In this document: piece after piece, positions 1-8,900 of the stretch
Numbering within the stretch: position 1 is the first letter of the stretch
Layout of the letters: every line of letters starts with the position of its first letter
Assembly (NCBI GenBank): GCA_002432095.1
Contig: DJFQ01000020.1
Span: forward strand, 10,680-25,332
DNA from: Marinagarivorans sp. UBA5868
GTDB lineage: Bacteria > Pseudomonadota > Gammaproteobacteria > Pseudomonadales > Cellvibrionaceae
Direction: 5' to 3'
Length of the DNA: 14,653 bases
Made by a program: the position numbers and the translations under genes
The notes under the pieces: generated by a model
The model's input: only the letters and a program-made list of their open reading frames with translations
Database searches by the model: none
Told to the model about the DNA's origin: nothing

Positions 1-44
1 ACAACATACTATCGACGTATCCCGCGCACCTGAGGCGATTCCCG

Positions 45-72
45 CTTGAAATTGCCCTCACAGCCCCCACTT
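45..72 (+). promoter_or_regulatory. Probable sigma-32 heat-shock promoter of hslVU
   Basis: CTTGAAA at 45-51 matches the sigma-32 -35 element. It is followed after exactly 13 nt by CCCCACTT at 65-72, one mismatch from the -10 consensus CCCCATNT. hslVU is a classical sigma-32 operon in Escherichia coli, so position and family knowledge agree. The predicted start of transcription near 80 gives a leader of about 50 nt. A TTGACT (81-86) and TATAAA (98-103) also lie here, but only 11 nt apart, too close for sigma-70. Confidence 0.6.
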
Positions 73-132
73 TTCTTCGCTTGACTCATTCGCTGCCTAT
101 AAAGCGCAGCTCACTCTAACTAAGGATTACCT

Positions 133-672
133 GTGGAACAGTACCGCGGAACCACCATCGTGTCCGTGCGCCGCAATGGCAAAGTCGTCATCGGCGGCGA
201 CGGCCAGGTCTCGCTCGGCAACACCATTATGAAAGGCAACGCCCGCAAAGTACGCAGGCTGTATCGCAACCAGGTTATTGCCGGATTCGCCGGCGGCACC
301 GCCGATGCTTTTACACTTTTTGAGCGTTTCGAAGCCAAATTGGAAAGCCATAGCGGTAATCTCGTCCGTGCTGCGGTGGAACTGGCCAAAGACTGGCGGA
401 CTGATCGCGCCCTGCGCCGACTTGAAGCTTTGCTCGCCGTGGCCAACGCGGAAGCCTCGCTGATCATTACCGGCAACGGCGATGTGATACAGCCGGAAAA
501 CGACCTGATTGCCATAGGATCCGGCGGTGCCTTTGCCCAATCCGCGGCGAGGGCTTTGCTGGAAAACACCGAACTCGACGCGCGCAGCATCGTCGAAAAA
601 AGCCTCACCATCGCCGGCGATATCTGCATCTATACCAATCACAATCTCACCGTCGAAGAACTTGAGTTTTAA
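133..672 (+). CDS. hslV: ATP-dependent protease peptidase subunit HslV (ClpQ)
   Basis: Peptidase of the two-part HslUV (ClpYQ) protease, a proteasome-like cytoplasmic machine that degrades misfolded and regulatory proteins. The 179-residue product is near-identical in layout to family members. The catalytic threonine is residue 7 ([10 protein letters not shown]), preceded by a six-residue propeptide MEQYRG that must be removed. Counting from that threonine, Asp17 and Lys33 of the active site are present, as are the [17 protein letters not shown] and [12 protein letters not shown] blocks. The start is GTG at 133, with AAGGA at 122-126 six nt before it; no ATG lies directly before the threonine as in E. 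coli. It is the first gene of an operon with hslU, 7 bp downstream, and probably heat-shock induced. Confidence 0.97.
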   Translation: MEQYRGTTIVSVRRNGKVVIGGDGQVSLGNTIMKGNARKVRRLYRNQVIAGFAGGTADAFTLFERFEAKLESHSGNLVRAAVELAKDWRTDRALRRLEALLAVANAEASLIITGNGDVIQPENDLIAIGSGGAFAQSAARALLENTELDARSIVEKSLTIAGDICIYTNHNLTVEELEF

Positions 673-679
673 GCCGCCC

Positions 680-1993
680 ATGACCCACATGACCCCCCGC
701 GAAATCGTGCATGAACTGGACAAACACATCGTCGGCCAACAGGCCGCCAAACGCGCCGTTGCGATTGCGTTGCGCAACCGCTGGCGGCGAATGCAGCTGG
801 GCGCCGAACTTCGTAATGAAGTCACGCCTAAAAACATTCTGATGATCGGCCCCACCGGGGTGGGTAAAACAGAAATCGCCCGCCGTCTGGCAAAACTCGC
901 CAATGCGCCTTTTATCAAAGTTGAAGCGACAAAATTTACGGAAGTTGGTTATGTCGGTCGAGATGTTGAATCCATCGTGCGCGATTTAGTGGACAGCGCA
1001 ATCAAGTTATATCGCGAGCAGGAAACCCGCAAAGTCCAACATCGCGCTATGGACGCTGCCGAAGATCGGGTAATGGACGCGCTTCTCCCTCCGCCGCGTC
1101 ACGAGGAAAATCACGAAGAATCCACTACTCGTCAGTTGTTTCGCAAAAAATTGCGCCAGGGCGAACTCGATGACAAAGAAATCGAAATCGAAGTAAGCAA
1201 CGCTTCCGTTGGAGTTGAAATCATGGCGCCTCCCGGCATGGAGGAAATGACAAACCAATTGCAGAACATGTTCTCCTCTCTCAACACCGGCCGCACCAAA
1301 AAACGCAAAATGACGGTCAAGCAAGCGATGAAAAAACTCGCCGATGAAGAAGCCGGAAAGCTGGTGAATGAGGAGGAAATTAAAGCCGCCGCCATTGCCG
1401 CCGCAGAACAGAATGGCATAGTCTTTATCGACGAAATTGACAAGGTCGCCAAACGTGAAGGCACCACTGGTGCTGATGTGTCTCGCGAAGGTGTTCAGCG
1501 TGACCTTTTGCCGTTGATCGAAGGTTGCACGGTCAGCACTAAACATGGCGTTATCAAAACGGATCACATTTTATTTATCGCGTCCGGGGCGTTTCACCTG
1601 TCAAAGCCCTCGGACCTCGTTCCCGAGCTCCAAGGGCGCCTGCCTATCCGTGTAGAACTCGATGCGCTGACACCTGATGATTTCGAACGTATTCTCACCG
1701 AGCCCAATGCCTCTCTTACCGAGCAGCATGTTGCACTTTTGGCGACGGAAAATGTGCATCTGACGTTCACCAAAGATGGCATCCGACGCATCGCTGAAAT
1801 CGCCTTTAATGTAAATGAAAAAACGGAAAACATCGGCGCACGCCGATTACACACGGTGCTGGAACGGCTGCTGGAGACCGTGTCATTTGGCGCAGGTGAC
1901 AGCGAAACGTCGATTACTGTAGATGCAAATTATGTCAACGAACAATTAGCCAATCTCGCGCAGGACGAAGACCTGAGCCGGTTTATCTTGTAG
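680..1993 (+). CDS. hslU: ATP-dependent protease ATPase subunit HslU (ClpY)
   Basis: AAA+ unfoldase of HslUV; it binds, unfolds and threads substrates into the HslV chamber. The product has 437 residues, close to the usual ~443. Walker A is GPTGVGKT at residues 57-64, the pore loop is GYVG a few residues after EATKFTEV, Walker B is [10 protein letters not shown], and the sensor/arginine region includes [12 protein letters not shown]. The divergent I-domain lies between. The C-terminus ends EDLSRFIL, the conserved tail that inserts between HslV subunits and activates them. Start chosen at ATG 680, since the frame stays open further upstream only inside hslV; ATG 689 is an alternative. No clear ribosome site is visible and the gap to hslV is 7 bp, so translation is probably coupled. 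Confidence 0.97.
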   Translation: MTHMTPREIVHELDKHIVGQQAAKRAVAIALRNRWRRMQLGAELRNEVTPKNILMIGPTGVGKTEIARRLAKLANAPFIKVEATKFTEVGYVGRDVESIVRDLVDSAIKLYREQETRKVQHRAMDAAEDRVMDALLPPPRHEENHEESTTRQLFRKKLRQGELDDKEIEIEVSNASVGVEIMAPPGMEEMTNQLQNMFSSLNTGRTKKRKMTVKQAMKKLADEEAGKLVNEEEIKAAAIAAAEQNGIVFIDEIDKVAKREGTTGADVSREGVQRDLLPLIEGCTVSTKHGVIKTDHILFIASGAFHLSKPSDLVPELQGRLPIRVELDALTPDDFERILTEPNASLTEQHVALLATENVHLTFTKDGIRRIAEIAFNVNEKTENIGARRLHTVLERLLETVSFGAGDSETSITVDANYVNEQLANLAQDEDLSRFIL

Positions 1994-1999
1994 CAATCT

Positions 2000-2374
2000 A
2001 TGGTGATGCCATCCGATGTCAAATTGCGGCGCAAATCCAACTTGTTGGAATTGCGCTTTGATTCTGAAATTTTTCAACTGCCGGCGGAATTTTTGCGGGT
2101 TCACTCGCCTTCTGCTGAGGTCCGCGGACACGGGCCTGGGCAGGCGCAATTACAATATGGCAAATTAAACGTGCAGCTGACGGGGGCCGAACCCCAAGGC
2201 AATTATGCGATCCGCCTGTTGTTCGACGATGGCCACAATAGCGGTATTTACACTTGGGATTATCTCTATGATCTCGGGCGACGCCAGGAGCACTACTGGC
2301 AGACCTATCTGGACGCACTCACGAAAGCAGGCAAAACCCGCGACCCACACACCAGCGTGGTAAAAATACGCTGA
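2000..2374 (+). CDS. DUF971 (gamma-butyrobetaine hydroxylase-like N-terminal) protein
   Basis: A 124-residue small cytoplasmic protein. Features seen are LELRFD near the start, PAEFLRVHSPSAEVRGHG in the middle, and a GIYTWDYLYDLG block at about residues 82-93, all typical of DUF971. That fold is found alone in bacteria and fused to gamma-butyrobetaine/trimethyllysine dioxygenases in eukaryotes, where it carries a zinc site. A role in iron-sulfur cluster handling has been suggested for some relatives, but none is established here. It starts 6 bp after the hslU stop and is the third gene of the same operon, as in Pseudomonas. ATG 2006 is an alternative start. The stop lies 10 bp from the stop of the convergent GGDEF-EAL gene, with no terminator between. 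Confidence 0.88.
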   Translation: MVMPSDVKLRRKSNLLELRFDSEIFQLPAEFLRVHSPSAEVRGHGPGQAQLQYGKLNVQLTGAEPQGNYAIRLLFDDGHNSGIYTWDYLYDLGRRQEHYWQTYLDALTKAGKTRDPHTSVVKIR

Positions 2375-2384
2375 CGATAATCCA

Positions 2385-4820
2385 CTAATCGCCCCGCGCC
2401 TGACTGCTCGCAGCGGACTTGATTTGCCCTGGATTGTTTTCAAAAAACAAGGCCCTCCCAAGGTCCACATATTCTTGAATGTGTTTGGGTTTGCCGAATA
2501 AATATCCCTGCAGAGATTCGCAGCCCTGAGCAATGAGAAAATCACGCTGCGCTTCTGTTTCCACTCCCTCCGCCACCACTTTAAGACGCAGCTTGTGCGC
2601 CATGGCAATAATTGCTGTTGCGATTTCGGATCCATGGGGATCGTGGGGAATATCCTCAACAAAGGATCGGTCGATCTTCAAACAATTAATGGGAAATCGC
2701 TTCAAATAGGAAAGCGAGCTGTAGCCGGTTCCGAAGTCGTCGATGGAAAGACGGCAACCGAGATCGCGCAATCGGCGCATTACATCAATTGCTAATTGCA
2801 CATCGTCCATCACCAATGATTCGGTCAATTCAAATTCTATCTGTTCAGGCTCAACGCCCGATTCGGCCATCACTCTTTTTATGTCACGCAATAAGGTGCG
2901 CGAATAAAATTGCCGCCCAGAAAGATTAACCGATATACCTTTGATGCCGACATGCCCCAGATAGCCCTTATGTTGCGACAGATGAAAACATACGCGCTCC
3001 AGCATCAGCTGTCCCAAGCCATGGATCAAACCGGTTTCTTCCGCCAGCGCGACAAATCTGGCGGGGCTTATTTGGCCCTCCTCTGGGTCAAACCAGCGTA
3101 CCAGCGCTTCCGCCCAAATCACTTTGCCATCCGCCGACACTTGCGGTTGTAAATAAGCTTCCAATGCCTGATTGCGGATCGCCTGTCGCAACTTCTGCTC
3201 CAAGCGGAGACTCTCGCGCAGCTCGAGATCCAATTTGTAAGAAAAGAAATTTACCCGATTGCGGCCAGATCCTTTCGCTTCATAAAGCGCCATATCGGCA
3301 TTGCGCATCAGGTCTTCGGCTCTATCGCCGTCGGCGGGATACAACGCAACGCCAATGGACGCGCCCACTTCAATCGTGTGAGCGCCGACAGTAATGGGTA
3401 AATTGACCGCATCCAGAACGCGTTTGGCGAGACTTGTGACTTCTGAGATTTCATTTACCGGGGCTAACATAATGGTGAACTCATCCCCGCCCATGCGAGA
3501 CACCGCATCCTGCTCGCGCACTGCAGCGCGTATTCTCTGCGCCTGCTGTTGCAGCAATTGATCACCACCCGAATGCCCAAGCAAATCATTAACACGTTTA
3601 AAATTATCCATATCGAGCATTAATACTGCAGCTTTGGCGAGACTTCGTTTGGCTTTGGCGAGACCAAAACCGAGCAAATCGACGAAAAATCGGCGATTGG
3701 GCAACCCTGTGAGCGGGTCGTAAAACGCCAGTTTTTCCAACTCTTTTTGCGCGTTTTTGAGTTCGGTCACATCCGCTAGGGTGCCGATCATTCCTTCCAT
3801 TCCCAAACCGGCCGTCAAAGGCGCAACATTCTCCATCAAAAACTTTTCTACTCCGTTATCACTGTGATAGCGGTACTCCACAAGGACCGACTGGCTTTTT
3901 TGCTGAGCCCTTTCCCAACTCGAACGATATAAATCCAGGTCATCTTTAACGATGCGGCTCTCGTGATTGTCCCAGGCGCCAGCGCCCAAATGAGTGCCGG
4001 TAATTTTGTACCAGCGCTCGTTGGCGTACACCAGGTTACCATCTGCGTCCAACTGAAAAATGCCAATCGGAGCATTGGATGTTAGGGTGCGGAAACGATT
4101 TTCCGACGATTGCAGCGCAAGATTTTCGCTAGCGAGATTGTCCAGCATGCGGTTGAACACATCCACCAACTCACCGATTTCATCGTCGCTACGCTTGGTC
4201 GCACGTTTGGACGCGTAGGCGTCATCCACCAACGCCTGCGCCGTTTCGTGCAGCTCTTCCAGGGGCAGAGTGACAGACCGCATCACCCGCTTGAGCATGC
4301 GCGTCACTAAAAACAGCACCACCGCTATCAGCACCAGAAGCAGGGGAACAAAAAAACGCAAGCTCTCAAAAATAAAGCTGCGATTGGCGACGACAGAGAT
4401 GGTGCCGAGACTCTGGTCCAAGTGCCACACTTCACGGGTGGTCACCGTCTGCCATCGGGCTTTTTTCTGCGTCGCGCCAACCAATTCGGTGCTGCAATCA
4501 TAAGACGCGCCGGTGCGACTATACGCGCTAAAAAGCGCGCCTGATTGGTCGTATAAACAGACGGCGTCAACGTATTTTTGGTATTTCGCCGCGGACAGGT
4601 TCAGCTGTCCGGCATTGGTATCACCGAATTCCAACGCCGCGCGGGAACGGTTGCCAAGAATGTCGGCAAGCACTTGCATGTCTTGGTGTAGCTTTTTTTC
4701 GTTGATCCAGCTTTCGATTCCCACCAGCCCCAGGCCGGTCACCCCCAGCATGACAAACATGCTGGATAAAATCGTGCGTAAAACCTTGTTGCGAAACGAA
4801 CGGTGACTGACTGGCGACAC
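2385..4820 (-). CDS. Membrane-bound GGDEF-EAL c-di-GMP enzyme with periplasmic sensor, HAMP and PAS domains
   Basis: Inner-membrane protein of 811 residues that probably makes and/or degrades cyclic di-GMP. Order: TM helix ~13-34; periplasmic region ~35-155 (CHASE8-like, as in YfiN); TM helix ~156-174; HAMP ~175-230; PAS ~240-352; GGDEF ~360-525; EAL ~530-785. The GGDEF motif is intact at 444-448, and an I-site RxxD (R435-D438) lies exactly five residues before it, so product inhibition is expected. The EAL domain keeps the EALVRW signature (571-576), N632, E664, D694-D695, K715, E751 and Q771, so both activities look possible. The start is GTG with a strong Shine-Dalgarno inside the end of the upstream YfiR-family gene, 2 bp away, indicating coupled translation. 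Probable partner: that periplasmic protein, which would bind the sensor domain. Confidence 0.93.
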   Translation of the reverse strand: MSPVSHRSFRNKVLRTILSSMFVMLGVTGLGLVGIESWINEKKLHQDMQVLADILGNRSRAALEFGDTNAGQLNLSAAKYQKYVDAVCLYDQSGALFSAYSRTGASYDCSTELVGATQKKARWQTVTTREVWHLDQSLGTISVVANRSFIFESLRFFVPLLLVLIAVVLFLVTRMLKRVMRSVTLPLEELHETAQALVDDAYASKRATKRSDDEIGELVDVFNRMLDNLASENLALQSSENRFRTLTSNAPIGIFQLDADGNLVYANERWYKITGTHLGAGAWDNHESRIVKDDLDLYRSSWERAQQKSQSVLVEYRYHSDNGVEKFLMENVAPLTAGLGMEGMIGTLADVTELKNAQKELEKLAFYDPLTGLPNRRFFVDLLGFGLAKAKRSLAKAAVLMLDMDNFKRVNDLLGHSGGDQLLQQQAQRIRAAVREQDAVSRMGGDEFTIMLAPVNEISEVTSLAKRVLDAVNLPITVGAHTIEVGASIGVALYPADGDRAEDLMRNADMALYEAKGSGRNRVNFFSYKLDLELRESLRLEQKLRQAIRNQALEAYLQPQVSADGKVIWAEALVRWFDPEEGQISPARFVALAEETGLIHGLGQLMLERVCFHLSQHKGYLGHVGIKGISVNLSGRQFYSRTLLRDIKRVMAESGVEPEQIEFELTESLVMDDVQLAIDVMRRLRDLGCRLSIDDFGTGYSSLSYLKRFPINCLKIDRSFVEDIPHDPHGSEIATAIIAMAHKLRLKVVAEGVETEAQRDFLIAQGCESLQGYLFGKPKHIQEYVDLGRALFFENNPGQIKSAASSQARGD

Positions 4821-4822
4821 TT

Positions 4823-5392
4823 TTACCTCCTCACCAAAGAGGCGAGTTCGAGCAATTGGGCATCCAGGGCGACATTGTTGTTGCGCGCGCGCGCCAGATT
4901 CACCTCAAAACTTACCCGCTGCTGGCGCAACCGGAGCTGGATAATTGCATCCTCCCCCAGACCGCGCCGGCAGCCGTCACACACCGTGAGAATGGATTGC
5001 CCATTTGTTTGCGCTATCAATTGTTCGTATTCATCGTCATCAACATCTTCACCAATAACCAGTGCCTGGCATTGATCAAGGTCGGTCTGAGCCGACCTTA
5101 CGTTCAAGGTGCGAGTTGCTACTTTTTGCTCGCCGCTGATCGCCAGCAGCACCTCCCCCGACACTGGTTTGCCAAGCAGGCAAACATCGAGCACAGGTTT
5201 CTCAGGTGAAACGGTATCCCAGGACGTAAAACGCATGATGGCGACAATGACCGCAGCGCGCAGCTCTCCCTCGCTCGGTGCTGCGGCAGCATCCAGTAAA
5301 GGAAAGGGGCCACAGAGGACAACGCTGAGCAGACCCCGCGCCAGCCAAAGGCAACTCCTTCCACGCCAGAACCCGGAGCCCTGCTTGAACAT
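4823..5392 (-). CDS. YfiR family (DUF4154) periplasmic regulator
   Basis: A 189-residue exported protein. Residues ~1-37 form a signal peptide (basic start, LLSVVLCGPFPLL core, then AAAA). The mature part shows the YfiR pattern: ELRAAVIVAIMRFTSWD, then LDVCLLG, a QCQALVIGE strand, ILTVCDG, and the closing VSFEVNLARAR and LLELASLV. Four mature cysteines (C71, C108, C138, C141) parallel those forming two disulfides in Pseudomonas YfiR, though the second pair here is only CX2C. In Pseudomonas, YfiR represses the cyclase YfiN from the periplasm and responds to redox or envelope stress. The next gene encodes a membrane c-di-GMP enzyme and probably its target. ATG 5392 was chosen for GAGG about six nt upstream; the open frame reaches TTG 5497, but that adds an unlikely N-terminus. 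Confidence 0.87.
   Translation of the reverse strand: MFKQGSGFWRGRSCLWLARGLLSVVLCGPFPLLDAAAAPSEGELRAAVIVAIMRFTSWDTVSPEKPVLDVCLLGKPVSGEVLLAISGEQKVATRTLNVRSAQTDLDQCQALVIGEDVDDDEYEQLIAQTNGQSILTVCDGCRRGLGEDAIIQLRLRQQRVSFEVNLARARNNNVALDAQLLELASLVRR
4825..4832 (-). promoter_or_regulatory. Ribosome binding site of the GGDEF-EAL gene
   Basis: On the minus strand GAGGAGGT lies inside the last codons of the YfiR-family gene, four nt before the GTG at 4820-4818. This strong site fixes the non-ATG start and supports translational coupling of the pair. Confidence 0.7.
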
Positions 5393-5516
5393 GTTGATCC
5401 TCAATCGGTGTGAAGGATGTGATAGAGACAGTCGTAGCCACGCAGGGTAAAGCAGCACGCTGCTCGCAGCAGAAAATAGACGACTGACATACAACAAATC
5501 AGGGCGCGTGGTTATT

Positions 5517-5546
5517 CGTATAATTCTTAAATTTCTGCAGCGTCAA
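5517..5546 (-). promoter_or_regulatory. Candidate sigma-70 promoter of the YfiR/GGDEF-EAL operon
   Basis: On the minus strand TTGACG (plus 5541-5546) is followed after 18 nt by TATACG (plus 5517-5522). Transcription from about 5510 would leave a ~118-nt leader before ATG 5392. The match is moderate and based on inspection only. Confidence 0.35.
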
Positions 5547-5839
5547 ACAAGCCGCAGCGAAGCCCATGCCAAGTTAGTATTCCCTATCAGATTAGCTCAC
5601 AGAAAAGACCCGCGCCAATTGCAAAACATGCGTTTGAAAAAAGACTGTTGCCGTTGTGGCCAGCCCATAAAGTTGTTTTTGACGCCAAAGATGTCTCTGT
5701 CCGCCACAATGCGCGCATCCGGAATGTAAATAAATTGTGGAATCGCGCAAAAAACAAAATTTAGACGAAGCCACTTCCTTGTTCTCAATCACAGTTTTTT
5801 CACGCGTTAATAAAAATTCCGTAGATTTTTTGCCAATGA
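5547..5839. other. Divergent intergenic region without a recognised gene
   Basis: This stretch lies between the divergent YfiR-family and lipoprotein genes and becomes AT-rich toward its right end. I see no convincing gene, tRNA or terminator. A 33-codon plus-strand reading frame (5628-5729) encodes a cysteine cluster DCCRCGQPI but has no ribosome site or promoter, so I do not call it a gene. The length may reflect regulatory DNA for both neighbours or a degraded gene. Confidence 0.4.
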
Positions 5840-5915
5840 TGACACCTAGGAATACTTATTGGCCTTTAATGCAAAATTAAAACAAACGTTAAAATTATTG
5901 GCGCCCTAGGTGTCA
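5840..5915. repeat. 11-bp perfect inverted repeat upstream of the lipoprotein promoter
   Basis: TGACACCTAGG at 5840-5850 and its exact reverse complement CCTAGGTGTCA at 5905-5915 are separated by 54 bp of AT-rich DNA. The centres are 65 bp apart, about six helical turns. Relative to the predicted transcription start near 5963, the arms lie around -118 and -53. This placement suits two binding sites for one regulator (activation or looping). Each arm is one strong half of the 16-bp palindrome TGACACCTAGGTGTCA. No known regulator is recognised. Confidence 0.6.
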
Positions 5916-5927
5916 CTTTATACCGCG

Positions 5928-5956
5928 TTGTGAGTGCAATTATCGGCTTATATAAT
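5928..5956 (+). promoter_or_regulatory. Sigma-70 promoter of the large lipoprotein gene
   Basis: TTGTGA (5928-5933) is followed after 17 nt by a perfect TATAAT (5951-5956). Transcription should begin near 5963, giving a leader of about 30 nt that contains GAGGA (5982-5986) six nt before ATG 5993. The right arm of the inverted repeat ends 12 bp before the -35 box. Confidence 0.7.
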
Positions 5957-5992
5957 CCCCCCCGCGAATTCTCCCCGCAACGAGGAACTGCC

Positions 5993-8900
5993 ATGAAGCT
6001 CTTTATAAATCCAACAACTGCTTTATTTGCGTTATGTACCACATCATCTCTGCTGATATCCGGCTGTTCCAGCAGCGACAAAAGTCCTAGCAGCAATGCA
6101 ATTTCCAACCCGAATAATTCATCTGGCGGCATGCAAGTCAGCCAAACCGAAATTTCGGGAAATGTAATTAAAGGCACCATCAAAAATGCCGACGTTCATT
6201 TTTACTCCATCGGCGGCAATAAAATAAATGCATCTCCCTTCGCCAGCACCAAAACCGATGGCAACGGCGCTTTCGCCATAACAGTACCCAGCGGCGTTGC
6301 AGAAGCACTTTATGTTGAGGTTCTGGCAGCGGCTGACGGCTCCTCTACCATGACGTGCGATGCGGAAGTGTGTGGTTCCGTCGAGGATACCGAGGGCGAA
6401 GACACGAACGGCAACGGCCAGTTCGATTTTGGCGAAACAATCAAATTGACTGATGATTTCCGCTTAACGACAGCGGTCACCAATTTTAAAAACAGCGAGC
6501 GCATCAAAATCAGCGTGACACCCATGTCACATATGGCGATGCAACGCGCCAAGCGCAAAGGCAAGCTGGATCCTTCTTCCATTACTGCAGAAATGAAGGA
6601 GTTGGCTAATCATTTAAATCTCCCTTCTGAACTCAGTCAGCTTATCGCGGAAGACATCACTGCCGTGCTGGATGGCGAGCCTAATGAAACCTCGTTCCTC
6701 TACAGCCTCTACAGCTCCGCTATTGCGAGTTACGCACATAAAAATCGTATGAGTATTGCCAGCGCGATCGAAAAAATCGACGCTGAGCTGTATGACGCGA
6801 ACGGCAACGTAAATAGCGCAATGCTGATAGATCTGCTCCAATTCGCACGCAAAAACGCGGACCATGTTCTCCGCGGCAAACAAGGCCTGCATAAGCTATT
6901 AACCCAAATCATGCTCGTCCTCAACAACCACGAATGTCACTTGAGCGGACGCGGCAACTGTGGAGGCGGACACGGTCCCGACCCTGAAAAGCCGCCGGTA
7001 GGCGAGCTGGCGAAAGTGAAAGGCTTTGTTGGCGACTTCCGCTCTTGGGTTCGCGAACTGACCATGCAAAACAACCCAGCGCTCGCCAATTTCAAAGCGC
7101 GCAGCGAGATGGTTGGTCGCGTATGGGAAGACGATGTTAAAGTGCTTGCCTCCGCTCTGAATGACGTGCTTCCAGGCATCGCTCAGGCAGTCTCTCCCGC
7201 TTATGAATTCTGCTATTACTGCGAAATCGACGGGCTCGCGTTTGCCGCAGCCAGCGTCGAAAAAGAGTTGGTCGTCGGCAACCTGGTTTACCAATTGGGC
7301 ACCGATGGCAGCTTGAATATCGAAGGTATGATCCGCGACGTGGATGTGGACATTCAGCTGCAACTCCCAACACCAGAACAATGGGCGACGGAGCATTCCA
7401 TCGAAATTCTCGCCGGTCGCTTGTCACGTAACAACATGGACTTGGTAATCAGCAAAGGCAGCAGCATCAATGCAACCTTTCCTGAAGGCGTGCGATTTGA
7501 AGACATTATTTCCGGCGCTCAAAGCGATGTTGCGCCGGTGGCTTCCGAGCTCACTGCGGCTGTGACTTTCTTTATTGAAGCGGAGTACGGCATATCACCC
7601 GGCGGCACAATTGATTTTGAGACTTCCGTGAATGCTGATTGGCTCGATACGGGCGACTGGACTGTCACCGATGCCAAGTCCCGTAGCGGCTCCTCCTCCC
7701 TGCGCTCTGCTGTCATTGGCGATAATGCTACCAGCCAGGCCAGCGCTACCATCAATACCTGGGGCGGTTATCTGAGCTTTAATTACGCCGTCGAATCGGA
7801 AGCGGGCTACGACTTCTTTAACGTTTACGTCGATGGATCGAAAGTGTTGTCTGCAAGTGGCTTCCAGCCGGAATTCAAATCGGCGCAAGTTTTCCTCGCA
7901 CCGGGTGAACACACCATCGTTTGGGAATACGCCAAAGATGGCTCGGTGGGTCATAACAAAGATGCGGTGTGGGTTGACGACATTCAGTATCCCGTCCTCG
8001 CTGGCGACAGCAGTCAAGAGCTGGTTTCCCACAATATCTTGAGCGGCACTATGTCCGTCACTGCCTACAAGCTTGACGAGCCATGGCAATACACATCGCA
8101 AAGCTATCTGCCCGGTGATGTGCGGGTCAACGCTGTGTTTTCTAATCAATTCATTGCTGGCAATGAAATCGAAGAAGACGAAATCAGCTTGAATATTGCT
8201 GCCGCTATTACCAACGCTGCCGAATTCGAGCCACCTCAGCCCGAATACGAAGGCACGCTGGTAACTCTCGGCAACTACACCGTCACGGATAACCTGTTCA
8301 CGTTCAACTTGCCAAACTGGAGTATCCGCATCACAGCTCTCGGTGACCAGAGCTACCGTTATGAAGTCTATCAAGACGGCGATGACAGCCCATTCCAGTC
8401 TTATGTGGCGACCTCGACCAAAACCACTATGAAGGACGTGGCGGGTGAATTGATCGACAATTCCGGGATCGGCATGAACATCGTTGTTCCACAGGAAGGT
8501 CTCTACATCACCACATTGCTGCGTTCCTCTCCGTGGGGAATCTACCCGAACAGCCGCTTCAGTGCTTCCGGCGGCGAGATCTTCGGTTATTTGGTAGATC
8601 CTTACGATCCGACGGAAACAGAAGACCAGTTCCTGAAAATCGCAGCGTCGTTTGAGATGACCCTCAAGCCCTATCAATTGCCGCAGCTGACCTTTGGCAG
8701 CAGCCTGACACGCGACACCTTGAACGAGGGTACCTTTGAGTTCTATCTGATCGTCAACGGCAAGCGCTTTAATTTCGATACGCAGTATTGGTACAACCTG
8801 GTTTCCTATGGCAATGATGACGCGTCAGTGGATTTGAATAATCCAAAATTGACCATCACCAACCAAGACGGCGTGCGGCTGGTACTGGCGTTCCCAGATG

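Noticed and set aside
81..103. TTGACT and TATAAA as a sigma-70 promoter for hslV
   Set aside because: The spacer is only 11 nt.
527..679. Upstream extension of hslU
   Set aside because: It lies in another frame of hslV and adds residues absent from all HslU proteins; ATG 680 gives the normal length.
127..918. 263-codon minus-strand frame over hslV/hslU
   Set aside because: It is antisense to two certain genes and shows no family resemblance.
7595..8677. 360-codon open frame on the minus strand
   Set aside because: It lies wholly inside the lipoprotein gene, has no ribosome site or recognisable domain, and the plus-strand frame has signal peptide, promoter and domains.
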